DNA of 64,000 nucleotides from positions 5,425,750-5,489,749 of the forward strand of contig NW_006499705.1 of the NCBI RefSeq assembly GCF_000471905.2, written 5' to 3'. Under the pieces are notes generated by a model, which saw only the letters and a program-made list of their open reading frames with translations, did not search any database and was not told the origin of the DNA. Of this stretch, positions 22,651 to 35,654 are shown in pieces. Every line of letters starts with the position of its first letter. Within the stretch, counting starts at the first letter, position 1. The position numbers and the translations under genes were made by a program. This DNA is from Amborella trichopoda. Lineage: Eukaryota; Streptophyta; Magnoliopsida; Amborellales; Amborellaceae.

Positions 22651-24805
22651 AGAAATAAAGAGAGAGAGAGGAAGCATCGTTCCTTTCATATTGTGTATGT
22701 TATGAGAGTGGGAGAGAGTTATGGGAGGGGGAGAGAGGGAGCATTGCTCCTTTCATGATTTGCATGTTGAGGAGAGGGAGAGAGAGTGGTGTGGGTCCTT
22801 TCATACTGTGACTGGTAGAGGATACACGGGCAAGGCATCCACCATTTGTTCATTAAATAGACGATGGCTGACCATCCATACTTCGATATTTGATAGTTTT
22901 AGAAAGTATAATGGAACTCTAGATGTTGATCCAAAACTCCTGATTATATAGAATGCCAAACAAGAAGCTTTTAAGTTTCATAGTCCTTAGCATAACATCT
23001 AACTCTTTCAGGAGCATAGTTTACTTCTATTTCCTCAGTTAGAAGATTAACTTGAGAAATTTTTTCAATCAAAAATTGCTAGATGATTATTCTAAAAAAT
23101 TTTAAATTTGAATTTTCTAACACTTAAGTCTCACCATCTAAAAATTAAACGGTCTCTATTCAATCTCAAGACATTATTTTTTTCAAGTGCATAGAGGGTA
23201 CAATTAGAATTTTTTTTTTTTTTTGAAATTAATCTATAGGTTGAAGAGTTTACAACCAAAATTTGAGATCCTAAAATTAATTCTAGGTTATGTTTTATCT
23301 GACAGAGTAATTGGACATTCTACTCCTTCCAGAGTGGATGTTTTACTCCCGCCAAAGTGGAATATTTTTTGGCACATGTATTTAAATGGAGGGATGTCCA
23401 GGCCAACTTGTCCCTAGCTAAGCATAGCGTATACCATGCTCTTGCGGGAGCACATTGTACAACAACTGAAACTTTGGGATGTACATTGTGAGTTTTTGAC
23501 CATTGTGTTGAACTTAATTGTATTTTGAGAAAGGGATATGTAAAGGACCTATTAGAGTTGTAATTTTGTTTATAAAGATTGGTATAAACCAAGTGCACAC
23601 TCTTTAGATACACTTGAGCAATTATTATTTGGAAGACCTGTATATAAGGTTGCAGAAATCTATGCCATCCATTTTTTTTGGTAGAAGTAAGGTTGCAAAC
23701 ATTTATACCATTTTATTAGATATTCTAGGATATTGACTTAGAATTACTCCTTTGAAAATTTTGACCACAAAATACTTCTACTGATCTAAAATTATATTTA
23801 TAATTTTGACTCGCTTCCAATATTCAAACATAGTTAAAAAATTAAAAGTAATTTTTGGGGAAAATACGAAATGGAAAAAATAGCCTTCATAAAATAGGTG
23901 AATAATATATAGTAAATAATTTTCGAATATATATAAGTATTTTGTTGGACAAAAATTTTGAAGTAAAATCTGAACTCGCCAAGTTATATATATAGACTTC
24001 TATGTTCTCTTGTTTGCCAGAACTTGTATATAGACTAAAATGTTCACTGAAATCTTTTGTTGATTAAGCACTCGTATAGACTTCTACGTTCTCTGTTTTG
24101 GCAGAAGTTCAAGGCTGAGCTGACTTCTGAGTTCTCTTCACTGTACTGAGCCTGAGTTCCATTAATTTTTTTTGAGATTTTTTTTCCCGAGAAGTTGTTC
24201 AAGTCGGTGCTCATTGGTAGACATTATACAACCTTTGAGATTAATGCTGGCTCTTAGTGGTGGACAATCATATTGATGTTGTGGTTAATTCTCACCATCA
24301 ACTGCCATACTAGATGGTCGATGTTCTCAACTACTATTTGTTAGGTTTTGTATACCGTGAGACATTATCTTTGTTTCAAGGAGTAATTGGGTTTGATTAT
24401 TTTTTTTTTTAAACCATTGAGTCCACTCTTACAATCATCCGATTTGAAATTTGATGGATAAAAATGATTATGACCTACTTGTACCAACAACTGATATACT
24501 TTCTCAATTATTATGAATTAAAACTAATTCATACTGAAAAAATGATAGCGATAATCTCAACACTTGACGTTGGAAACTCAGAATAGTATCCTATTTTGCG
24601 AAATACGTCAAGCAGCAGGAAACCATAGAGGTTGTCTCCAGTTAACGCAAGTCTTTTTGATAGATCTGGTTCTTAACGCTGGTCCTCACTACTTGTATAA
24701 ACCGCATTTATGCGCCACTACAATGAAAATAGCAGTCATATGTTGGTCATCATCCATTGTTTCCTCCTTGTTTTGTACAGGTAAACTTGGATACCAAAAT
24801 ATTCC
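22651..24805. other. Intergenic, repeat-derived, no gene
   Basis: Contains 'acaaatggtggatgcc' (as reverse complement near 22830), also present near 18730. A region at 23090-23175 resembles the inside of the MITE at 24806 in opposite orientation. A palindromic terminus-like 'atgctcttgcgggagcac' lies at 23436. No coding signal was found. Confidence 0.5.
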
Positions 24806-25157
24806 ATGCTCTATGGGAGCATACTATCCACTTGCTCCCAATTTGAGGGCATTTTTAGGTCCTTATTCTGGAGATGTAATTTCTTCAACCTAGAACTTCA
24901 TAAGAATTTTTTTTTCCAATCTGTGTTCGAAAATATAAAACATACCAATAATGCATATAGACCATCCAATTTTCGAACGGTGAGATCTAAGTGTTGAAGA
25001 ATTCAAAATACGAATTTCATTTTTTAATAATTGTCATATGGCAATTCTTAGGTGAATCCCAAAATATGAGATTATAATTGAAAAAAAAAAGAAAAATCCT
25101 CCCAAATTGCTTCTCCACCCAAGGGAGCAAATGTACAATATGCTCCCATGAGAGCAC
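24806..25157. mobile_element. MITE family 4 with self-complementary ends
   Basis: The left end ATGCTCTATGGGAGCATA and right end TATGCTCCCATGAGAGCAC are inverted repeats extending about 45 bp. Each end is itself nearly palindromic. Length is about 350 bp and it is non-coding. The target duplication is not clear. Confidence 0.65.
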
Positions 25158-25650
25158 AACATATGCTTTAAACATGGATTATGGCCATGAATGGTCCATC
25201 TCACATGTCCTAAACCACTTAAATAGAGGGTCTACTCAACTCCAATATAGATGGGAGTGGGCGTTGTAGGGATGTGTTCTTCATCAATTTCATTGGACGG
25301 GGTTGCAACCAACAACTCAACTAGAAGGCAATTGTTATTGCGGTTTGATCCTAGCCAACCTACCAGTAAAAGGTTTTCAATTGAGGTAACCCCCCCCCCC
25401 CCCCCCTTCCCCCAAACACACATGCGTGTCAGTAATCAGGTTGCCAAGCTGAGTGTATGTGAACCAAGTTCGAGTCCCAAGTTCTAGAACCTTGATCCAT
25501 AGATGGGTGGGGAGGGAGTAGGATCAGGTTAAGTGAAATAAAATGTCAATGCATGTGGAAAGGCCCTTAAGTGAGTTTACAAATATTTGCACACAATGGG
25601 GCTCAATGAATTGAAGGGCTTAGCATGCTGCTTTCATTCCCACAATATCC
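25158..25650. other. Region 3' of ICME, poly-C tract
   Basis: A 17-base C run occupies 25390-25406. It is followed by a tRNA-like stretch 'caagttcgagtcccaag' near 25470 (a B-box match without a convincing A-box). The ICME 3' UTR should lie at the right side, reading leftward from 25650. No classical AATAAA was found. Confidence 0.45.
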
Positions 25651-28600
25651 TTAAAATGGGCTGACTTTGTGGGCCAACTTCAACATAAACTCAGGTACGA
25701 GACGCCGTCTTGGAGGTGCTCGCACATCATCAGCTTGGGCAGCTGCATCCCCAGCATGAATGACAGCAAGTATATCACGGAGAAGCTCATCAGAACCCCC
25801 CCTTAGTGGATCCTGCAATCCACACAAAAGACAATCCCTCCGTAAAAATTCTATTTGAGCAAAACCGATTGTGAACCATTTTATTAGGCATCAGCAACGC
25901 ACCAGCCAATTCAGATTGCGACCATATAAGCTGGGTGTCAATCCAATGGACTTTAAGCATCGACTATGTACAAACAACAATATTGCCGATTCATTTTCAT
26001 TGGTCTCTTTTATCTTTTCCCTGGTCAATCTATTTAAATCAGTTAACAGCTATGAGTGACATTTTTCTCACATAGTTGAGAATGGTTAGAGGGAGAAGAG
26101 TAGAATGAAGACAAGGCCCAACTGCTACCGACCAAGTATAATTGCTACCATAATGTCCTAAAACTTCTTTCAAACTTCCTCAACTACATTTGGCCAATAA
26201 GCAGTGAACAAGACTTCAAGGAACTCCACTCAGTTCACTTGACTATTATGTAACACTTCCCAAAAAATCGTCTATTTAGTCTTGAGGAAGAGATCCCCAA
26301 GAATACGGGAGTCCATGGAACATCGGAGTACTCTCATTTCTCTGTTCAACACTGAGGCTCCCAAGTAATTCATCATCTCTTTTAGCACCATCACGTCCCC
26401 TTCTCTGAATTTCATACGCTAAATTTATTGCATGGGGTTATCACGTACATCTAGCTACAGCCACATATACTGCATTTATAGATCACAAAAGACACTCAAC
26501 AAAATCCCCAAAGTCAAGTCGACAATGGACTTTCTGGTTCTCAGAAACAGTTCTAGTGGGGATCAATATCATCAAAATGAACCAGCAGAATGTCTTAAAC
26601 CCCAGGAATGGCTCCATAGAAGTAGCTCGGGGAAATTTGGAATCAGCCCATAAAACCCTAGATCCCTATATAACTCCAAATAACCAGTGAAATCAGTGTA
26701 AAGGGAGTAAAAGCCATGAGTAGAAGGTTACATGATAAGCTCCAGTATAAGACAACAAGAAGGCAGAAAAACATATGATCCTGCCAAGCTACACATGAGA
26801 CTATCCAATGCCCTAGAAAATATATTCTCATATTTGGTGATGCCCCTTTCTCATACAAATAAATAACCATCTCTTCGGTAAGAATGCCAAGTTATCCACA
26901 TCAGTAAATAGTGATTTGTCTTTCATGGCATGCTACATTCTAATGTCCAGATTCTATAATTATTGGCACTCCCAGTGAACAGAACTAAACAACTAATATT
27001 CTTAGGTTAGCATCCTAGATAGATGAACTGACATCAACCACTTACTTGTAGAAACAAATCGGTATGGGATTTTCTTTCATATATAATTAACTTGACTTCA
27101 GCTCCAACTTGCTGGAGAGCATCAGCAAAAGTCTTACTGCATAGAGAAAGAACATGAGACAATCAAGAGAAGCATTGTCCGTAAATATACTTATATAAGC
27201 CAACCATAGATCGGAAAACATTGTGAAGACAAAAGCAATACAATAACTACACAATACAGGTGAAAGCATAGAAATGTGTTCACTGAAATGTTTACTGTGA
27301 AAGTAGGATACATGCAATAAAAGAAAACTCTAATGAGATAGGAATAACAATGAAAACGAATCATGTGAATATACTGAAAATATTTTGTGAATGGTTGCAA
27401 TTGTGTAGCATACTAGCATTTACATAAATCAGACGCATCCTTTTGCACAGTTATACTTTTTGCTGCAGCAAGAATTGAAGAAAGCAAGAAAATCTCAAAA
27501 GAGGGAGAGCACAACAACCATGAATCAAGCATTACAACTCTAGAACTCAAAAGTTCCATGAGAATTTCAATAAAATTTTCCATCCCAACACCACCATGAT
27601 TCTTCATTACTAAGACAAACATAACCCCCTTTTACTCCTTTCTGCCAACAAATGAAGCATGGCTTTTTCTTTTCCATCTTAACCCTCTATTCATCTTCAT
27701 CTCTTAAAGGGGGTAATTTCACATTCGCACCATCCTCAGTAACAAATTTTCTGGCCTTTACGAATCACGGAACAGTCGTATTGCCAATGACATCCCAGTG
27801 CAGCTTGTATAGGCTGAACCACGAAGAGCTTGCCATTATCGGCGTGTGTGTCATCTTCACCTCCCTTCATGTCAGCCTCAATCCATCGGTGTCTATGCTT
27901 TCCTCCTCATTGCCCTCCACAGATTCCCCTTGTAAGTGTACCCCAGCTTGGCACTGCAGGCAATCATAAGACCTATGTCCCGACTCACCGCACTTGAATC
28001 AAGCAACTGGTTTACTGATGTTTTGGGTCTATTATGCTGTGCTAGGCATGCCTTGGAAGATTTGGCCTTAAACCGACTTCCTTCCTCCCCATGGGGCTGA
28101 TACTGATTAGAACTTTGCCCCACTGCCTCCTTGGGCTTTGTAGTGGCTGGTCACTTATCTACACAGCGATTGGGCCTAGATCTACGCAATTTGGTCTCAG
28201 ATTTCAAAGCAAACTGGTACACATGATCCCAAGTACAAATCTGATGCATATACAACTCGTCTTGTATTGCAATATGCCCACTAGTATATCGTGCAATCAA
28301 CTGGTCATCAGTCTCCCAAATATCAGTTCAACTCAACAATAGAAGGCTTATGAATAACCCGGTACTGATCCATCTTTATGTTGTAAATGATGGAGTCGGT
28401 GGAAAAGATCTTGCATATAATCTGTGGGCAGGAATTTTCACTTCCAATACCCCTTCATCTCTCTTGACTGCGGTGCTTATGCTTTCTTTTTTGTGCGATC
28501 AACCTGAGTTTTCTGCCACCATAACAAAGCATGTTCTTTTAATCTAGTACCAAGAAATCGTATCTTTTTATGCTCCGCCATTTCCTTCCATTGAAAAAAT

Positions 28601-31600
28601 TGTTTGACACTTGGAAGCCAGTCAAGGAGGCTTCTGGGTATAATCGCCTTGTAAAATCAGGAACATCAACCCAAATACTCTGTTCAGAGCCTTAAAGTGT
28701 TTGAACTAGCTGATCTGCAAACGGTATAGGGTTCCTTTCATGAGATATGATTCTAGGCTATCCAAGCCTGAATCATCTATCAAATTCAGATTTTGTCTGC
28801 ATCCTAAACCCTGCAAACGCACGTCATCATCCTTGCGTTCACCCTTTCCTAGCACAACTTTAGGGTGACGTATCTAATTTGGCGCACTCAATTGATGCAA
28901 TTGTCTTGATGCCATGCTGACACCATCCTCATAATTTTTTTATCAATTTATGCACAGCCAGGGGAAGGACAGTTTTGCGATTTTTATGATGTCTAGGGGT
29001 GGCGTGGAACTTTGGAGAGGTTGTTTGGAATTTATTTGATGAATAGGGTACTTTCGTACTTTGTTGTACTTAGGGTTTAGAAGATGGGTTAATCTAAAGT
29101 TTTGTTTAGGAAAATTTTAGTTTTACAGATTTATCATTGTAGATAGACTTTCTACATAGAAGCACATTTTAGCTTCACTTGTATAGAATCTATTTGATTT
29201 CTAGCCTTATTTTCTGCTCAATCGTGTTCATTTATTACTGTGTTATGAACCAGTCACTTTCTGTGAGCAAATGTGAATCAGGTTCCACAAAAATAAAATA
29301 TGAAGATAAAAGGGAAGTCTTTAATCACTTGCTGGCCTTTTCCCTGAGTTTGAAAGGATCAATGCACAATTATTGCTATCCTTGTGCCCTCAATGAATAA
29401 AGGTTCTTTCAGTGCAGATTCAAGAAGAGAATTGTTAGAAGCTGATGGCTATACTTCTACCCAAAATGCAAGAGATAAACTCATATTTTGCTACTCATGG
29501 GGGACCTAAAAACATGATTCCAGCCGCTAATAGTAACCCTTAAAACTGACATGCTAGGAAGCTGTGTGCATCCATTGGTAGCAAAAGGGTGAAGACAAGG
29601 CTGTAGCAGAATCTTTTTCTATTGCACAAATTACAATACACCTGGTCATTCCACTGACTGAAGCTGGAAATCCTGAGTCAGTGGTATTTTTATATTAGTA
29701 GAAAGTAATGCAACAACTTCAGGCAGACACCAAGCGCATCAAGGTTAGTTGTCACTACATTGGAGAGATGGTTGAAGAAGGAATGCTCAAGACTCGTCAT
29801 CTAATTCATAAATCACAGCTGGCTGATGCTCTCACTAATGCTTTGAGGAGAGCCATGAATTTGCAGTTGACGATAAAAAAAGTACTGCTTGCAGCTCTAG
29901 GGGGACTGCAGAGAGTTGCACCTTTGTAAATTGATAAAGGTTATATATCTAATCCATGAGGCTATATTTGTAGTAATATGTTTTCTATGGGTAGTTGTGC
30001 GAATGAAACCCATATTAGATGTACATACAGAAAAGCCTAATAGCATTAGTGAACAAGACAGTTTTGGTCCTTCGACTTCTAGAAATGAATGATACAAAAT
30101 TTCCTCTTCTTCTTTTAGTTTAGGGGACCAAATTTCTGGACCAAAGACATAACCTTCATCAAAGTCACATTGTTTTCCTCATAATAAGAACCGAAAACAA
30201 CAAAACAAAACCCTCGAAGAAAGGTCTTTGAAGTGCTCATGCATTAAGAATTACCTAAACAGGGTGTATAGACTAGCAAACGAAGCTGCTCAAAGTGGGA
30301 CAAAACTACCCACTAAAATAGAACAAAATATCTGAATAACATCAGGTCTAAAAAGCAAGGAATGGCACCAAATGAAGCAAAGCTCTCTCTTCTCAACTAT
30401 ATATATGCTACTCGGCCTGACCACATCCAAATGGTTGAGCCCCCCAAAAACCAAAGGGTGTTTTCTTTTAGTCGAGAATTTTCAGATCATCTTTAGTCAC
30501 CCTGAGATTAATTTCAATAAGAAAACTCATTATGAGCTTAGAAATTGCTCCAAATAAATTTTCAAGACTAAAATTGAACAGTCAATTTGAGGAAAGATAG
30601 ATCTAGGGTTTTGAAAAGCCGAAGAGTTATTACAACATATATATGTATATATATGTTGTAATTATATATATGTATATATATGTTGTAATTACTCTTCGGC
30701 TTTTCAAAACCCTAGATATGTCTTTCCTCAAATGAGACCATTTATCTTTGGTATAGGTAGGTCACAATTACTTACAACCAGTCAACGTGAAATCTGATAG
30801 CTTAGGTGTCACAAAGTTCGAAAAAAAAAATTTTTGAACTTTGAGCTTAGTCAATGAAAAAATGCAGCCACCCAATTTCACATCCAATGGTCAAGATTAA
30901 TTGTGACCACCTTGTACCAAAGGTAAATGATCTCATTACATACTTTCCCTAAATATATTATGTTATAGTTGGATCCCAAATTCTGCACACGTTCTCATCT
31001 CATCCTAGCAATAAAAAAAAAAGAAAAAAAGAAAAAAAAGAAACACAGAAAAAGGTCTGGAATGAGTCTGCTTTCTTAAGTGAACAGAGGTTGTCCATTT
31101 GATGCACGGAGGATCTGGGTCATCTACGAGTTGGACAGGGTGAACTAGCATGGTATACGCGGTTTGTAATTTTTCTCTTTTCCATTGGCTAGAACACTTA
31201 CAATGGTCCAACTAATACAAAATAAACTCAAAATAAACAAAGATGAACAACAAAAACTCATTCTCACTTGTTGCTACTTAAAACAACCCATTTCAATAAC
31301 AAAATTACATAAGACTCAAGAATCACAAACTGCATAACAATCACAAACTGCATAACACAAAATAAAGGTGCCAGAAGATTACCTCAATTGGACTTGATAC
31401 ACCTCACTCCGGGTCTCCTCCTCCGATGGCTCATGGGATCAAGGTCTATCTCAAATTTTATAAGTATGGGAAGCCTAGGCTAGGAGGCCTTCAATGCAGA
31501 GAGCAGTGGAACATAAACTATGCTCAAACTCTTGTATGGGGAGTGCATTCTCATGGCTCAAAAAACTGGACGACGCCCCCTTTTCTTTTTCTTTCAAAAT

Positions 31601-34600
31601 ATTTTATATCCCTTAGGGGAGCTAAGAGAGATGAGAGTTCAGAGAGAGGGGTGGCATGCCACCTTTGAGAGCGAGAGAGGGAGAGGTTATAATTAGGGTG
31701 TAGAGAATGCGTCCCCCATTGAAACTATAGATGCATTCATGCTTAAGGTTAGGGTTTCAAGGGTTAGCATCCTTATGGAGAATCGATCCAGACCATTGAT
31801 CATAGGAGACTTGTGGGGTGAGAGATCTTAGCCTTACAATCTATAGATTAGCTATCAAGATCTATTGGAAGGTGCTAGAACCTTATCCTTCAGATTCCTT
31901 ATCCCATCAAATATACAATACATGAAAAATACCTCTTTCCTTTTATTTCCATCAAATACACAATACATGAAAAATATATCTTTTTCCTTTTATTTCTGTA
32001 TTTTCTCTTACACATGCTTCTTTGAAAAGTCAAAACTCTTTTAATTGCAAAACCTTCCCATTTATTTCAAATTAATTAAGCGGCTGATTTTGCATGCTGC
32101 AAAATAGGAAAGGAGTAGCACTATGTGGGGTGTGCCTCTCATGGAGCCCCAAGTGCGCCCCACAAACCTCCCCACATGCAACTATTTTAGTTGGGCCCGT
32201 GAGTACAATGGGGCCCCCATATGTATTACTAATTTTAAAATTGAGAAAATATTTTTTAGAAAATGTTTGCCCTTTTTATTTGGCTCTCTGATTCATTAAA
32301 TACTGAAAATTCAGTTTTAGCCTATTTCTAAATTTGTTTTGAGAAAATAAAATATCCAGAGGTTTATAAAAATTTCTTTTATCAATCTAAAAATCATTTA
32401 TAGTCAAAATAATTATTTCTAAATTATTTTGATGGGATTCAGATCCAATCATATTAAAGAAATAGCGAAATTACTAAAGCACTCCATCTTCTACTAGTGA
32501 GTATGAACCACACCCACTTTTCAAACTGACCCAATAGTTCCCATGACCCACAGGCCATCGCAAGGACCTACCAAAGTCAGCCAATAAGTGAGAGGATACA
32601 ATCCTAGTCTATGGATGACAAGTTCTACCTTAGGGATAACTCCTAGGTCACACAGACCTGTGCACACATATCGCATTTAGTACATATGGGGGGTAATATG
32701 TTGCACATGTACACGTATCACCCTCGATAGTGCTTTGCAATACGGCTATCACGTGTGCATGCCATGTGATAGTATAAGATGAGGCTTTGACCCTTATCCC
32801 TTTAGGCCCACCAATCACACACAAGGGTCACATACTACACTGGGCATCTCCGACCTCATCAAGGGGTAACTCTACAAACCCTTCTCGGCTGTGCTCTATG
32901 CCTAGGTATTTAGGGTTTTGGAACTCAACTGGCCTAGCTCATAAAGCCTAGTTTGAGTTTCGACAACAATATTGCCAACCTTGGTCCCTCTGGACCATAC
33001 TCCTACTGGAGTTTATTGTTCTCCTATAATAATTTTGGTCACATGCTCTCGTAAGGCCTTTAAATGGTCACAAAAACCCAACATCTTCAAGACCTAAAAA
33101 TCAACTATTTTTTAAATTGGTCATTTTTATGAATCAAATATGCTGTGCAAAATTTCATCCCAAAAATTCTTATAGCTAGGTATTTTGGCCAACATGCTCA
33201 TATTGAAGCATAAGTCCATGGTTTATACAATCTTTTTCCATACATACATACATATCTACATACATATCAAGGATTTGGTCGACCCCAAGATGGACCATAG
33301 AAGTATTCGCCCTCCGCATTTTTATCCACCTTGGAGGCATTTGTTTACCCTCAAAATTTACAATCCATCTATCGGACAAGATGAAGAACTAAAAAAAAGA
33401 CCCTAAAAAGTGCTCTTTTAGTAGGCAATGATCTAGGCATTTAAGAATCCATAATCAATTTCTTCTTAAACTGTTCAAGAGATGATGATAATGCTATCGA
33501 CAAAATTTGGGGTCAAATCCCCTTAAGGCCTTGATCCAATAATTCCATCACATAAATGGTCATCGTTCACTGAATGTTCTCTACACAAAAGAGACCATTT
33601 TCTTTGTTTTTCTTTTCATGAACTTGTTCTCCAATTGGAATACAGGTGCTTCACAAATTTTGAGGGAAACGAAATGCCCTCAAGGTGGTTAAAAATGGGA
33701 AGGGCTGAAACTATAGTCGCTCCTTTCACTACTTTCTATTGAGCAAGGGACACATAAAGGATCCAAGATCAGTCTCATCTACTCTAAGAGCCCTGTCCAA
33801 AAAAAGGAAAACTTGATTTGGAGCTCAAATAATGCCCTAAATCAAATTACCCCAAGATTGAATGTGGAGCGCTCAATTGAGTGATGTTAGATACAGAGGA
33901 CTACTTTGAAGCTCCAAATCAATCTTGAGCTGAGGGAGAGTGTTACCAAGGCATATTGGGGCTGTTGTGGGTCCCTCACCTTATCAAAAGTAGTGGATTT
34001 TGGGTGAGGGCCCTTTGCTATAGTATTGGCCCTTGAATCTTTTCCCTATATACACAAACATGTATATTTATGTGGCTATAAGAGGCCCAATATACACCCA
34101 TACATGTATATGCCTCAGTATGGGAGACACAAATCTAATATATTGGGATCGTATAAGACCATTTACTTCAGATAGAAGGAGATCAAAATACTCTTGGCTA
34201 TTGGATGTGAAATCTGACAGCTTGATATTTGTCACAACATTTAGTTTGGAGTTTGCACATCCCAAATTACCTGATTTCACATCTAATGGCTAATAATTAT
34301 TGTGACCGCCTTGTACCAAAAGTAAATGGTCTTATAATATATATTTCTTATACTTAATGGAAATGGTGTAGCAATTCTAGCAAAAGATTTATACCTTGCT
34401 TGTGAAGGAATAGAAATATCCTTTGTTCCATGGAAAAGAACAATAGGGGGCAAAAGCGAAGCTGCATGTCTCATTGCTGGATCCTGTACCACCAGTTCTG
34501 GGGAAAACCTCTGTAAGGATGGCTCTCCTTCCATTATACTGAAATGACATTATTCATCAATTACCCCAAAAATGTACCATCTAAACTCCAAAGTAGTAGA

Positions 34601-35623
34601 TTAGAAAGGTATAAATAGGCATCAAATTCATAATTTTATACACCACCAACAAATAATTATTTACCTCAGAAAGATAGAACGATAGAGCCCTCGCCTATGG
34701 AAGTGATCAACTAAGCTCAGTAGGTTGTACCTGTGCACAGCAAGAGTTGGAAAGCAAGATAAGGCAGCAAAACATGTATAACTATAGAAAATAAGCATAT
34801 CCATAAATATTTGAACTCACATTTGATGTAATATCACACCAATCCTAGTTACAAATACATATGGATGTCATTTGTTTCTCACAGTTAAACTAGAAAAGAG
34901 CTCTAATCCAATTGGGAAAAGAAGAATAAAAGAACCATCTAAGAATTAAATTGAATAGATGGATGTCAATCATATCAAACATATTTCCATTCAACAAGTA
35001 TACCGCCCATACCTGGGACAATAGTTAGCTTGTCTCAAAAAAAAAAAAAAAGTATCTTGCTATACAAATGGTGGATAATAAAACTAATATCCAGACCATA
35101 TGATGCAAAAGACAGGTGAGAAAGAGTAAAAACCAACAATGGTTGAATCTCCAAATTAGGAGAGTTCTCAATTAAGAAATGGCCCATAAGGTAGGCAGTA
35201 AATATAAAAACTTTGAGCCCTCCTTTGATAAACTGTTAATCATTAAAGAGATAACCATCCCAATCAGAAGTAAATGTGAAGCATGGAGCTGGGTTTAAAC
35301 TGAATCTAAACTCAGCAAACTGATCAATATAATTAGGGTAATGAGGAAATCCATCCTCAAGAATTGAACTAATCTACATTCCTAGGTTCAAGGGTTACTT
35401 GTGCAACTCAAAGAAGCAAACGAATATGATAATACTTTTCAAACTATAAATTTCTGTTTTTGTATTTGCTCAGCAAGTGAAGGAATGATGCTTAAGACTA
35501 CTCCTATAACTGCAGCTCAAACAATAGCGGAAATACACTAGAACTTCCTGGGCAGTTAATTATGACATTAGTAATGAGCCAATGAACAAACAACCTAATC
35601 AACATAAACATTGAACTGAAACA

Positions 35624-35654
<31 letters not shown>

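Noticed and set aside
25440-25490. tRNA gene suggested by 'caagttcgagtcccaag'
   Set aside because: No cloverleaf could be drawn and no A-box is at the right distance. At most a SINE remnant.
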